Origin: Zanthoxylum bungeanum
Taxonomy: Eukaryota; Streptophyta; Magnoliopsida; Sapindales; Rutaceae
DNA: 64,000 bases
Assembly: GCA_019454045.1 (NCBI GenBank)
Contig: SKCR01038880.1
Location: forward strand, 62,001-126,000
Reading direction: 5' to 3'
A program made the position numbers and the translations under genes. A model generated the notes under the pieces. It did not search any database, had not been told where the DNA came from, and was given only the letters and a program-made list of their open reading frames with translations. This document shows, piece by piece, positions 25,105-37,200 of the stretch; the stretch's first letter is position 1; each line of letters starts with the position of its first letter.

Positions 25105-25640
25105 TCAGTTGATGATGATCTTGTGGATAGTGGGATCCCATAAGCGATACCTCCTTACTCTGTCAGCATAACCTAATAATATACATTTTCTAGATTTTGG
25201 ATCTAACTTTGTTCTTTCTTGAGCATTGTACATCATATACACAGGACAACAAAAAATGTGAAGAGATGAGTAATCAGCTGGCTTTCCGCTCCACATCTCC
25301 ATCAATGTCTTCAAATCATTGTCAATTGATGGAGACCTACTTACGACATAACATGTTGTATGAACTGCTTCTGCCAAAAAATATTTTGGTAAACTAGCTA
25401 TTCTGAGCATAGCTCTTACTCTTTCCAGCAGCGTTCTATTCATCTTTTCTTCCATACCATTTTGCTGAGGAGTATATAGTGCAGTAGTTTGTCTTTTGAT
25501 GACTTCTTGTTGAAATATGCATCAAAATCCTTGCTGCAATATTCTCCTCCATTGTCTGTTCTTAAACATTTAATTCTCCTTTCAGTTTTAGTTTCAATTT
25601 CAATTTGTGTTTTGAAGTTTTTAAAAACTGGCATCACATC
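25105..25640 (-). pseudogene. Copia integrase core
   Basis: The minus strand shows IKCLRTDNGGEY (the second catalytic D of the DDE triad) in one frame, then, after a frame change near 25450, EKMNRTLLERVRAMLRIA (the catalytic E region), MWSGKPADYSSLHIFCCPVY and RKCILLGY, the standard copia integrase C-terminal landmarks. The first catalytic region (about 25640-25900) is badly eroded. Confidence 0.78.
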
Positions 25641-25899
25641 AGATTTTTTTTTGATCGGGTACGCCCAATATCTTTTAGAAAAGTCATTAATAAATGATAA
25701 AAAATATTTTACTTTCCCCAGAGATTGACTGTAGACTAACTACTTTCAAGCCTGGGAAGAGCTTTTGATTGACGAGAATCTTCATTCTCTGTTCTGATAT
25801 ATAGTATTGTTTCTGGTGTCACAACATAGAAGCTTCCTCTCTAGAATCTAGTGATGCTACTGATGCAGTTGCTTCATGAATCGAGTCTCCCAAGAGCAT

Positions 25900-27060
25900 A
25901 TAGAAGTTTGATGAGATCTTTTAAGCTTTCAAGACAGTAAGTACTTCTTTCACCATTTTTAATACCCCGTTTTCAACAACGGTCTTGTATCCAAGGTCAT
26001 CTAACTGTCCAACTGACATAAGATTTTTCTTCATTCCCACAACATGTCGAACATCTTGTACAGTGCGAATGGTACCATCGTACATCTTTATTTTAATGGT
26101 TCAAATCCCAATAATTTTCAAGGCATGATCATTGCCTAGAAAAATCGATCCTCTAGAGACAGGTTCATAATAACAGAACCATTCTCTCCTAGAGGTCATG
26201 TGCCATGTTGCTGCAGAATCAACCAATCATGTATCACTTAGCTGTTCTCTACTATCATTGGATATCATTGCTATTTCACTGTAAAGTGCGTCACCTTCTT
26301 CAGAAATACTTGCATCACATCCCAAAGATTTTGTTGCAACATGAGATTTTTCTCTACCATTATTCAAATTCCAACAATCTTTCTTGATGTACCTTTTCTT
26401 GCACCAGTTGTAGCATTTAACATTCTTCTTACTTATTGATTTTGATCTACCATGGTTTTGACTCCCACTTGAGCCACATTGTGTTGATATCCCTCTTGTC
26501 ATCGACAATGCTTCTACTTGTTGCAAACTGGATGATATGTCTTCCTTATTTTTACGTTTATACTTTTCTTCTAGAGCAGCAGCTGTAACTTCGTCAAAGA
26601 CTAGATTACCAGTGACAACATTACTTGTCAAGTTGATGATAAGTTGATCATACGAATCAGGCAGACTTTGAAGTAGAATCTCCACACGTTCATTTGTTGA
26701 TATACTATAATCCAACATAATGAGTTGGGAAAATAGTGTATTCAAGTTATTGATGTGATCCGTCATGGATGTGGACTCATCAATTCGAAAAGTGTGAAGT
26801 CTCATTTTCAAGAAGATCTTGGTGTGTGTGACTTGACCTCGTACAATTTGGTAAGTGCATCCCAAATGTCTTTTGCAGTCATCTTCTCTGCAACAATGGA
26901 TAACACAGAATCTCCTCAGGCTAGATGCAATTTCCTATAGTGTTGTCATATATATCCTTCTATTTTTCATCATTCATTCCATCTGGTCTCTCTTCAATTA
27001 CCGCTAAACAATTGTCTTTTCTGAAGATTGCTTTTATTTTAAGTTTCCATAGGGAAAAGT
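25900..27060 (-). pseudogene. Copia Gag, zinc knuckle and protease region
   Basis: The longest open stretch is 26227-26865 (212 codons) and contains a UBN2-type Gag: TAKDIWDALTKLYE just upstream, DHINNLNTLFSQL, LLQSLPDSYDQLI, VFDEVTAAALEEKYKRKNKED. The zinc knuckle CYNWCKKRYIKKDCW has lost the conserved G and H of C-x2-C-x4-H-x4-C. Protease follows: the active-site DSGA is DSAA at about 26205-26220, then TWHMT. The 5' part of gag (26865-27060) has stops. Confidence 0.8.
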
Positions 27061-27265
27061 TGCTCCCTTTGAACTTCTCAATTTTGAACATTCTTGTCAT
27101 GTTTCTAATGACGATCAGCTTCTCACTTGAACTAGATTTTTACTATTTCACTGTGAATAGTACCATATACGTGAATAATATCATATATGTGAATAGTACC
27201 GTATACGTGAATAACACTATACTGTATATGTGAATAATCTCCGTGAACAGTAACCCTGAACCTGA

Positions 27266-27279
27266 AGAGCTGATACCAC
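27266..27279 (-). promoter_or_regulatory. Primer binding site of the copia element
   Basis: The minus strand reads GTGGTATCAGCTC immediately after the LTR end, close to the methionine-tRNA site TGGTATCAGAGC common in copia elements, with two changed bases. Confidence 0.7.
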
Positions 27280-27818
27280 TGTTAGGGGATTGTGGGCTGA
27301 AGTTGGCACGCAAGTAAATAGGAATTGAGAATAATTGTTAGTTTAGAAGGTGTTGCCTACCATATAACAATACAATAATAATTAAGAAGCTTAGCCTACC
27401 AAAAATATTAACAATAAAATAAAGCAATGAGACATAGATTTAACATGGTAAAACCCTCAATGTGAGGGAAACATCCACGGGCAAAATTAAAAGGATTTCA
27501 CTATAGTGGAAAAGATTTTACAATCTCTCTCTAAACACAAGAAGTGAACAATCTCACATTCTCTTGGAATAGGAAAACTTCAATTCTCTCACAAACTCTT
27601 AAGAAAAAATTATATTTTCTCTCTTATAATACAGATGATTTGGTTGAGAATGAGATGAAAAATAATAAAGCCTCTATTTATAGACATGAAATTCACTGTG
27701 CAAATAGTGAATTCTAATTTTTTATTATTTTCTTTTTAAGCATGTGGGACCTACCCAAAATATTTAATTAATTTTTTTAATCATAGACCTTGCGGTGCAA
27801 ATGATTAATAGCTCAACA
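27280..27818 (-). repeat. 5' LTR of the minus-strand copia element
   Basis: 539 bp, TGTTAGGGG at the left edge and CTCAACA at the right. It matches 4162-4677 along its length. Lies next to the primer site, hence the 5' LTR. Confidence 0.8.
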
Positions 27819-27823
27819 AAGCT
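27819..27823. repeat. Target-site duplication AAGCT, right copy
   Basis: Identical to 4157-4161. Confidence 0.8.
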
Positions 27824-28037
27824 ATCATTCTAGAGTCATTCGCTATCAATAATGGCCTAGAATTGATCAAGGGTGCTTTATATGTGAGACTAAAACCATT
27901 TGGAAGCTTCAAGCTACATCAATGGTGATTTTTGGAAAAATGGCTCAAGTGTTTGAATCATTAAACTTTGTAAGTATTTGATGTTTTTATGTATTTATAT
28001 ATTGTGTGTTTGTGTTAATGAGGTGTTGGGAGAGGAG

Positions 28038-28213
28038 TTCTCAGGGGCGTGATTTAGTGGTGTAGGGCTTAGGATCTCATCTTGAGGTCATGGGTTCGAA
28101 TCCAGTGAGTGTGTTTCTTGTAAGAGCTTGGGACAACCGGAGTTTTACCTGCTCCGCTTAAGCCCGGAATGAGTGATTTGGCTGTAGAGTTTCGAATGAT
28201 TTCAAAATAAATG
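28038..28213 (+). mobile_element. tRNA-derived SINE, copy 1
   Basis: Contains a perfect RNA polymerase III B box GGTTCGAATCC (28093-28103) about 30 bp after an A-box-like TGATTTAGTGG, then a body (TTTCTTGTAAGAG, GGAGTTTTACCTGCTC, TTTGGCTGT) shared with 34932-35109. The tail is short and A-rich. Target duplications are not evident, so it is older than copy 2. Confidence 0.72.
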
Positions 28214-28539
28214 AATATGGATAAATCTACAATGGAGCAATTTAGTTCACCGTACTAACCAGTTGGTAAACCGAACTGATGCATGTCTGCTTCTGAATTT
28301 GGAACCATAAATCAGTCATTTGATTTTCACAAGTCGATGAACTGATTTGTTGTTTTGTGAAACCATTGAACTGGTTTTACAGGAAACTGGTTTTATGGTT
28401 TTTCACATAGCAAACAGGCTTTCCAATTTGAGAAATCTGCAACCGATTTGCACAGTTCACCGTCACAAATTTTTTTATAAGGTCCACCGAGGCTCATCAC
28501 ATCAAGATCGAGTATAAATATAATTTTTTTATATTGTTG

Positions 28540-29145
28540 ATTAAAAGAATCGTGTGAACCGGAATTGAATGAAACCCGATATAATTTTATGTTCTCTAAT
28601 AACGATGGTTACATGTACTTTTACCTGATTGGTGGTGGTGCAGAGATAATTTGCTAAACTGAATGAGGTGTAGAGATAATATGTTAAACTATAGGCAGTG
28701 CAAAGATAATTTTCCTTCACAATATAAATTAAATAAGACATATTGACATAACGTATTTATGATGTCATTTTCCTCTTAATATCTTTAATAACAAAGTGAT
28801 TATATGAAAAAAAATATAAAAACGAAATGTTGTGTAATTATCAAAAATACTTTAAGTTTAAAGTGACTTGTACTTTCATCTTACCGGATGTGATTCATCA
28901 GTCCCAAGAATTTCTGACAGTGATACTGCAGCACCTCGAGTTTATGTTTAGTATCACATAATCATTTTTCGGTTGACGATAAGGGAATCTGTTAAATATT
29001 TTGTGAGAAAAGATTATATTGTCCCCACATATATTGTAAAGGGAAATCATTTCAGCATCACCTCCAAATAATAAAATTATCTCTGTATCACCTCTTGTTT
29101 AACAAATTTATCTATACACCACCTACAGTTTAACAAATTGTATTC
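28540..29145. repeat. Inverted-repeat element (MITE or foldback type)
   Basis: The left part (about 28610-28715) repeats GGTG-x-GCAGAGATAATTTGYTAAACT two to three times. The right part (29043-29140) carries the reverse complement (TTATCTCTGTATCACCTC, GTTTAACAAATT). The arms face each other around about 330 bp. No transposase. The same left-arm text recurs at 29700-29900, so it is a dispersed family. Confidence 0.5.
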
Positions 29146-29278
29146 CATTTTAAATTAATAAATATGTTTTTTAATTCCAAATACATACATTTATAACTAA
29201 AATTTTAAGGTCCAATTCAAATTTCCACTAAAAATTTTAATTTTAAATTTTAATTTTATTTTTAAGTATTAAAATATA

Positions 29279-29580
29279 TTACAAATTATTTAAAAAAAAA
29301 AAAAAAAAAAACCTTGACAATTTTCGCCATACATGCTTGTTGATGATAATAATGTAAAAGGATGACAAAAACTCTCTCAAGGTAGGGCTTACGGAGACTC
29401 GATATGATATGATTGAGTATGAATCAAATTTTTTTTTTTTTTTTTTTTTTATCGCTATTGGTTGGATGGGCCGTATGCAATAGGCATTGAACGGGCCATA
29501 TATAATTTTTCGTTGTTTTTTATAACAGTGGTTACATGTATTAAAATATTTTTTTTTAAAAAAATATCGGAACAAATTTT
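29279..29580. repeat. Poly-A and poly-T rich non-coding stretch
   Basis: An A-tract at 29291-29310 and a T-tract at 29429-29450 lie on either side of sequence resembling part of the family at 28550 and 29690. Open frames here come from the homopolymers only. Confidence 0.6.
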
Positions 29581-29619
29581 GTCATCCCTAATGTCAGGAT
29601 GATTGAAGTATGTTGATAA

Positions 29620-29960
29620 TAGTAATGCATAGGGTTGATAAAATTCCCTTAGTAAAAATTCGTGTATAAGTATAATTTTCTATATCTATTGGTTGGACGA
29701 GTCATGTGAACGAGTATGAAATGAGGTCCGATATAATTTTATGTTTTTTATGACAGTGATTACATGTACTTCCACCTAACTGAATGTAGAGATAATTTGA
29801 TAAACTAAGGGTAGTGCCTAGATAATTTGTTAAATTAGAGGTGGTATGGAGATAATTTTCATTTACAATATAAATTAAATAAGACGAGATGACATAAATG
29901 CTCTAATGATATAAACTTGATGTACTGCATTATCATTCTTCGAAATTCTTGGAAATGATT
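29620..29960. repeat. Second member of the AGATAATTTG-repeat family
   Basis: About 29690-29900 repeats 28550-28745: CCGATATAATTTTATG, TTACATGTACTT, then GTAGAGATAATTTGATAAACT and AATATAAATTAAATAAGAC. Identity is clear but interrupted. Confidence 0.55.
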
Positions 29961-30359
29961 TGTATTTTCACCTAATTAGAAGTGGTTCGTAGATAATTTC
30001 TCAATTTTTTTTTAAAACACAACTAAAATAATATTATTTTGATTGTGTTTTTGTCCTATATTTATTTCCGTTTGTCTCTATATTAGTGATCTCGGAAGAA
30101 TTAAGGTTGAGAGAGTTTGATGGTGACGAATTTGGGAAAATAAGGTATTTTGGGAATAAAAAGATGAATTTGATTAGTTGAGTAAAAAATTGTAAATGTT
30201 TGTAATTCACAAACTTAATAGGACCTTTATGTAAATGTCTCAATAAACAAACTAAATATACGCATATATAAATAACATTAATAAATAGAATGCATACGCT
30301 GCCCAATATCACCTCCACATTTTTTTTTCCTTTAAAAATTATTCGCATCTAATTTTATG

Positions 30360-31237
30360 AAATTAGGTAATTTGATCTGCGCTTGACCTCGTTAAATCTC
30401 AGGTGAATTCAATTCTTTAAACTTTAAATTCAACTTATTTCATGGCAATTTCACATCTCCACTTGAGATTATTTTCACTTTCTCCGCCTAGGGTTTGGTT
30501 TTAATTTGCACACAAGTTTATTTATTTTGTGTGATTACTTTGACTAACCTTTATTTATTGAATATCATCTGTTCTGTTTTGGAAACTATAGTGAAATTTT
30601 AACTTGCGAATTAGGATAATATATAAAACTTTTTTATTTGGGTTCTTTGATTTTTGAAGTGGTGTGGTTTATTTTGTAGTTAAGCTTTAGTGATGGTTAT
30701 GTTTGTTATAAGATCAAGTTTATGTGTAATCAAATGGGTCTATTTTTCAATTTTATTGTAAAGTTGGAGGCTGTATGTTTGGTGAAATGTGATGAAGTTT
30801 AATATGTAATGAAATAAAATATCTTGAATGATTCTAGAGAAATTTTTGGGAGTAGCTTAAAAAACTAGTTAAAATTTTCTGTTATTAATGTTAAAGTGAA
30901 AATTGATAGGGAAAAGGAAAAAAACAGCAGGCTTCCCTGTAGCTCAATTGATTACTGCCATTACTATTAGCATCATGCTACTTCTCTGTAGTATAAGGTT
31001 TTTTTAGGTCTCCTGTTTTAGATCAATGATCCAGAATTGTGGATTTTGAAAAATACTAGATGTGTAGTACATAGCACAGAGTCTTTAATGGGTCATCTTA
31101 TGATTATAGGGGGAAGGTAGAATTAATCAACTTGGGATTAAGCTGTCTTTTTGCTTGTTATTTTGGATATAGGATTTTGGATCCCCTTGGGAGTTGGGAC
31201 GTCTTGGCAGCTTGTGAGTGAGGGGGTAGGAAGTGAA
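30360..31237 (+). promoter_or_regulatory. Probable promoter and 5' leader of the 15-exon gene
   Basis: The pyrimidine-rich CTCCGCCTAGGGTTTGG near 30480-30500 resembles plant 5' leaders. The first coding exon expected from relatives (about 40 residues starting MSGN or similar) is not visible anywhere here. An acceptor-like TTGGCAG at 31204-31210 suggests that 31211 is the start of an internal exon and that an untranslated or unrecognised exon is spliced to it. Confidence 0.4.
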
Positions 31238-34200
31238 ATGCTAGGTTCTGGGAATACTTTAGGCCGGGGAAGTGGGACTTTGCCAGCAGATGTGCCTCCT
31301 CTTCCTCAGTGTTTGCCATTGGACCCAATTACAATAGGTAATCAGAAAATTATACGTTCAGGAGAGTTAAGGAGAGTTTTGGGTGTTCCTATTGGAAGTA
31401 CATCAGAAGAGCATTCTTTTGGGGTTACCCATAAAAAACCTCCTCCCGTGGCATCAGAGGAGCTAAAGCACTTTAAAGAAAGTGTGCAAGATACCTCTAG
31501 AATGGCCAGGTATGTTTTACATATTCTTCTGCAACTGCCTTTTCCATATTGTCATTGTTAGTTGTTTAGATGCTAATTTTCTTGAATTCAGTACAATTAC
31601 AGAATTGTAATGCTTGCGAGATCAAGAAAAATCTTTCCATGGAAGCTTTCTTTTTATTTCCTTTTTGAAAAAAAATAGAAGCTCAATGATTGCAACTACT
31701 TGTCGTGTTGGCTATGTCATCTCTAAAGTTAATGTGATGATGAATTGATGATGGTCACTTTGGTTCAAAATAGTAAGAATAGATGACTGCCTCATGAGTT
31801 AGTGGTAGTCAGAAGAATATGTGGATCGGTTATGCTTTGTTCTATGTAGCTAATATGTCATCTCTGTCCATAAGCTGGATTTCTGAATTTTTTTCAGCTT
31901 CCAGCTCAATATGTTGTTTTATATTCTGCAAAATATAAGCCTCTGCCTTGGCATGTTTGGATGCAGACTGTAGTGTATTTATATACTCACAACTCACACG
32001 ATGTATGAGGGGTCTATTATTGAAGTTGTGACTCTTACTACAGGGATCGAGTAAAACAGTTTCGGGATTCTATCTTCAAACTGGATAGGTATCGGGAAGC
32101 CTTAAGCTCGAAGAAGAGACAACGGAGTGATGTTTCACCAATTGAGAGGTCGGGGGGAGGAGTAAACTTGGCAAAGATAGGAAGCCAGATTCGTAGAAAT
32201 CCTCAAGATGTAATGACTCAAAGATCGGAGGAGAGGACCAAGAGTGTTGGACTGAATAAGCGTGTTCGTACAGCAGTGGCTGATGTGCGGGTATGTATTT
32301 ATCTAATGTTGAGACACATTCTTTTGCATCTTTCTAACTTTCTTGCATTTAAAAAGAAACTTTATTGCGAATAATAACTGCTGCTCAATTACCAAATACA
32401 CTTTTCTTCAATAATTTTGTCTGTGACGTCCTCAATGAATTATTCTTGTAAAATGACTAAAGTTCCCTCAAATGAATTTGTCTTTTAAAAAGACTAAAGT
32501 TCCTGTTAAATTTTCTTCCAATACGGGGAAAAGAAAGACATATTTTGGTTTTTAATTGTAATGCGCAAGTACTTGTGAGATTGGTGTATCATTTGAGTTC
32601 TCTTTAGCTTCTGGACATTCTTTTATTTTGCATTTAAAATTTGAGTCGGTGCATAATTTTATTTGTTTTTTTGTCTATCATAATTGATTTTTTAATCTTT
32701 TATCCGTTGATTCCGTTCTGATGTAGTTTTAACTATGGTTCTATCATTCGTTATTAATAACGATATATGTTTGCTTTTGTGTCACCAGGCTGATGGCAGG
32801 CCTGCTGCCACTTCAAGGCAGCCGATTGTCACAGAAAATGATGAAGATATGCTCCCAGCTGTTACTGGGGCTAATGTTCGAATTGAGGAAAAGATGCGCA
32901 GGTTGCCAGTTGGAGGTGAAGGATGGGATAAAAAGATGAAAAGGAAACGCTCTGTTGCAACTGTAGGCAATAGAGTTATTAATGGTGATCGAGATTTAAA
33001 ACGAGTTGTGCAGCCAAAGCTTAATGCAGATTCTAAGTTGCGATCTTGTGATGCAGAGTCTTTCAGGTGATTTTATGTTTTTATCCGAGTTTGTTTCTAT
33101 CTATAATTATATTTTTATTACAAATTTAATTGTTTTCAGATTTAACTGTATGTGGCTGAACAAAATATCTTGATTACCCCTGCTTATAGATTATGAATTT
33201 TATCCAGTTATTGATAATTCCTTTCCATAAAATAACCCTTTGAGTTTTGATGTCTAGATGACTTCGGAAAGTTTTTTTTTTCTATATGAATCTTCTATCT
33301 ATTTGTTGACTGCACTCTGCTTGACCTGAATTGTCTCCCTATCAGCTTTGAAGTTTTTCTTGCATATAACTGCCTGTATCTTGAGAACTTTGTTGCTGTT
33401 ATTTACTCTTTTATTGAAGATTAACTCTTTTATTTCTAGTTTCTGCTGGTTCAGTAATTGTTTGGAAGTTAGTCAAAATACTCGTCTCACCAAAAGAAAA
33501 CAAGGACATTTTTCTCAAGTTTTTCTATGTTACAGATCAAAGTCTTCCTCTGGAGTGAGTGGAAGTAACAAGTTAGATGGTTCTTTTGAGCCTGCCAGTT
33601 TAGAAGCCGGTACAATTCTGAGGAATGAGATGGAGAGTACCCCTCCAAGGGACCGTACAACTCTTTTAGAACAGAGATTTGTAACCAAAGGAAGCAATAA
33701 GTAAGTATGCACTTTCATGTTTTCGTTTCAATTTGCAGTCTCTTGAGGTTGAGAATTTGTGATTAGAGATCATGAAATTTAACCTTGAATATCATAAGCA
33801 TAACAATTTTATGTAACTTTATTTTCCCTTCATTCTTTTCTTGCCCTTTTTGTCTTTGTTCATCAGGCATAATGTTCAGGAAGATAACCCAGGAAGTTGT
33901 CCAAGCACAATGTTAAAAGGAAAGGCATCTAGGGGGCCACGAACTGATTCCATCATGGTCTTAGACTCATCTTCTAAAGTTCACCCATCGTCTGGAACTT
34001 TTCAGGGTTTTGAACAGCAGCCTACAACTGAAAATAAAGTCCCAATGACAGGCATGACAAATAATCAAAAGCGTCCAATATCTGCAGCATCACCTTCACA
34101 TGCTATGGCCCAGTGGGTTGGTCAGAGACCGCAAAAAATCTCACGCACAAGGAGAACAAATTTAGTTTCTCCTGTCTCAAACAGTGAAGCTCACATTCTG

Positions 34201-37200
34201 TCTCAAGGCATTTCCACACCTATCTTAAGTGCTAGAACTTCTTCTTTTGGAGCCAATGGGTCACTACTTTCCAGTACCTTAGATAATAATTCTCCCAAGA
34301 TAAAGAGAGAATTTGATAATTTTTCATCTCCTTTTGGGTTATCTGAAAGTGAAGAATCAGGAGCTGGGGAAACCAAACTGAAAGAGAAAGGAACAGATAG
34401 TGGTGAAGGTGTTGCTCATAAAATTGGATCTTTTACATTGCCAACTAGGAAGAATAAGATATTGACTAATGAAGTAGGAGATGGTGTTCGGAGACAAGGG
34501 AAGAGTGGTAGCTCTTCAGCCTTGACAAGGACCAGCATTCATCTTAAGAGAGAGAAGATAGATAATGTACCAATGACCATGCCAGTTCAGAGTTTGAGGC
34601 CTGCTTCTGAAAACAATAAAAGGTGATTAAACAATCTATCTTCTCTTCTGTACAGATTCTTAAGAACCATTCATGCATTCATGCTAATGAAATTCTCGCA
34701 AATTGATCATCTACTACTCCAATCAGTAAATCCGGTCGTCCACCTTCCAAAAAGCTCAAAGATCGCAAAGCCTCAATTCGAGTTGGGCAGATACTGAATA
34801 GCATCACTTCTGATTTCACAGGTAATTTTTATCTAATCCATTTGGAGTTAAGGTTTTAACTCTGGCAGGAATTTCATTTTCCTAATATTACTCTGATTTT
34901 GAGATTTATATCTGAAGTGTTAGGCGAGGACGTCCCAAAGGGCGTGGCTTGGTGGTGTAGGGTTCAGGGTCTGACCTTCAGGTCCTGGGTTCAAATTCAG
35001 GGAGTGCGTTTCTTGTAAGAGTCTGGGACAGCCCGGAGTTTTACCTGCTCTGCTTAAACCCGGAAAGGGTGGTTTGGCTGTGGGGTTTCCAACGATTTAA
35101 AAAAAAAAAGTGTTAAGGCGAGGACAAATAATATTGCCTCTTTGCTTTTTTGTGGGGAGAGATATGGGGCGGGCGTGGTTTCAATTTTTTTTTTTTTTGG
35201 GGGGGGGGGGGGTGGGGGGGTGTTGTTGTGGTGGGTGTTAATGTTTCGGAGTTCAAACTATTTTAAGAGTTGCCTATGTCTTTGAACACCTTATGTACAA
35301 AAATCTGACTGGATAAGGCTTAGTATGCTAAAAATTCTGACTGGATAAGGCTCAGTATGCTAAAAATTCTGTACAGAAAGTTTAACAAATTCCCCTTGGT
35401 TTATTGCTAAAAATAGGTGAATCAGATGATGATCACGAAGAACTATTGGCAGCTGCCAACTCTGCACGTAATGCCAGCAGTATGTATCTTGCTATTCTCT
35501 CTTAAATTATACTTTCCCCTGAAAAGTCAGCTCTTTTTATAAGGTATTATTGTTGTCTCAATGACTAATATACTTGCATTTGTCTTCAGATCTTGCTTAT
35601 TCTGGTCCATTTTGGAAGAAAATGAAATCTATTTTTGCTTCTCTTAGCTCAGAGGATATGTCTTACTTGAAGCAGCAGGTAACAACCGCCATATATTTTT
35701 TATGTTAATGATTTCTTAAGTATCTTGGCATATGAGACTTACAAATTCTTTTTCTTCTTTCTGTTTTGATACTGCATCAGTTAAGTTTTGCAGAGGAGCT
35801 TGAAGAGAGTTTGTCTCAGATGTTTGGGGATGAATATAACCTGATGGTATTTACTCTGCTGTGTACTTCATCAATATCGACTTTTTTTTATAATTAAAAA
35901 AAAAAAAATCCAAGCTTGTCCACCATTTTTTTTTTTAAATCTTTAACTACGATACGTTCTTTGGCATGCTCAGTGGAGAACTATCATGATTTGGAAATTA
36001 ATTTAATAGATGCAAGGGAAGAATGATTGATCTTCATTTCTTTCAGGGTGTTTTGGTGCGTAAAGAACTTCCTGATCGCTGTGATGGTCAAGAAAGACTT
36101 CAAAATCAGGAAAAAGCTAATTCTGATGCTGTAAATGGGAGATTTGATGTGGGAAAGTCGGGAAAGGTTTCTCCATTGTACCAAAGGGTTCTTTCTGCTT
36201 TGATCGAAGAAGATGACGTTGACGAACTCTACCATCACTGTGAAGGGAAGAACCTGTCTCTTCACTATGCGAGTGATGATTCACATTGTGGTTCATGTAG
36301 TCAGATGGATATTGAACCTAAAGATAGAGACAGAATGGAATATGAAGTTGAGTCGGAAGCAGATTTTCAGAGTCAGAAGAGCTGTTTGTTGGACAGACTT
36401 TCGGGTGATAAGAGTGCTGCATCCAACACATTTAGGAATCCAAGCACGTCCAGTTCATTGCATAGCAATGGACAGTGGCTGGGAGATGATGATTTTTCAC
36501 ATTCAGATTTTGGGCTTGTTAGCGAAATATGTTCGAATGATCTGGCTCAGCACCAAACAAAGGAAACAAGTGTTCCTAGCGTTTCTTCCTCTGATTGTCA
36601 ATATCAGCTGATGTGTCTTGATGACAAGCTCCTGTTGGAATTACAGAGTATTGGTTTATATCCGGAAACACTGGTAGGATTGTAGTTCCTTTATTAGTGC
36701 ACTAGGAATGTTTCTTTTACGAGTTTATCTCAATTTTTTTTTGCTTATTGCAGCCCGGTCTGGCAGGGGAAGAAGTGATAAATCAAGATGTTATGGAACT
36801 TAAGGGCGGGCTTTACAAACAGGTTGCATGTGATAACTTATATTGTTTTACAAGCATATTTATAGCCATAAGTCGGTGAAGTTCTACACGTTTATTTCAT
36901 TGGATCCTTGTTTTCCATTTTATATCTCTTGATTTCATATCGAATGACCTATAATTTTTCTTTTCTTTTCTTTTCTTTTCTTTTTTGGCTTCTATGTTCC
37001 ATTGAAATTCATCTCTCTCATATTTGATTAAACTTATGGTTAATTGTAGATCGGAAGAAAGAAGAATAAACTGAGGAAACTTGATGAAGCCATTCAGAAA
37101 GGGGGAGATGTTGAAAGGAGGTATGATCCATAATGAATTGGATGTTATATTGATATGGACGTGAAAATGTTTAGATTGGATTAATTGTATTTTAATTTGC

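Larger units (their letters stand above)
4162..27818 (-). mobile_element. Ty1/copia LTR retrotransposon, split by nested insertions
   Basis: Two LTRs in the same orientation (4162-4677 and 27280-27818), a methionine-tRNA-like primer site next to the right one, a polypurine tract next to the left one, and 5-bp duplications (AAGCT) outside both show that these distant ends belong to one element read on the minus strand. Its own sequence is 4162-4844 plus about 23434-27818, roughly 5 kb, a normal copia length. Everything from 4845 to 23433 arrived later. Gag, protease, integrase, reverse transcriptase and RNase H are all recognisable, in the copia order, but broken by stops and frameshifts, so the element is dead. 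Confidence 0.82.

Noticed and set aside
28038..28213. A possible tRNA gene because of the perfect B box
   Set aside because: No cloverleaf beyond the promoter boxes, and the body matches the SINE at 34932-35109.
33841..34626. 261-codon frame as a separate gene starting at 33841
   Set aside because: It is exon 5 of the 15-exon gene with intron sequence at both ends; a branch/acceptor stretch ends at 33866 and the donor follows 34622.
36213..36611. 132-codon frame overlapping exon 10
   Set aside because: Out-of-frame shadow of exon 10, whose own frame matches the family.
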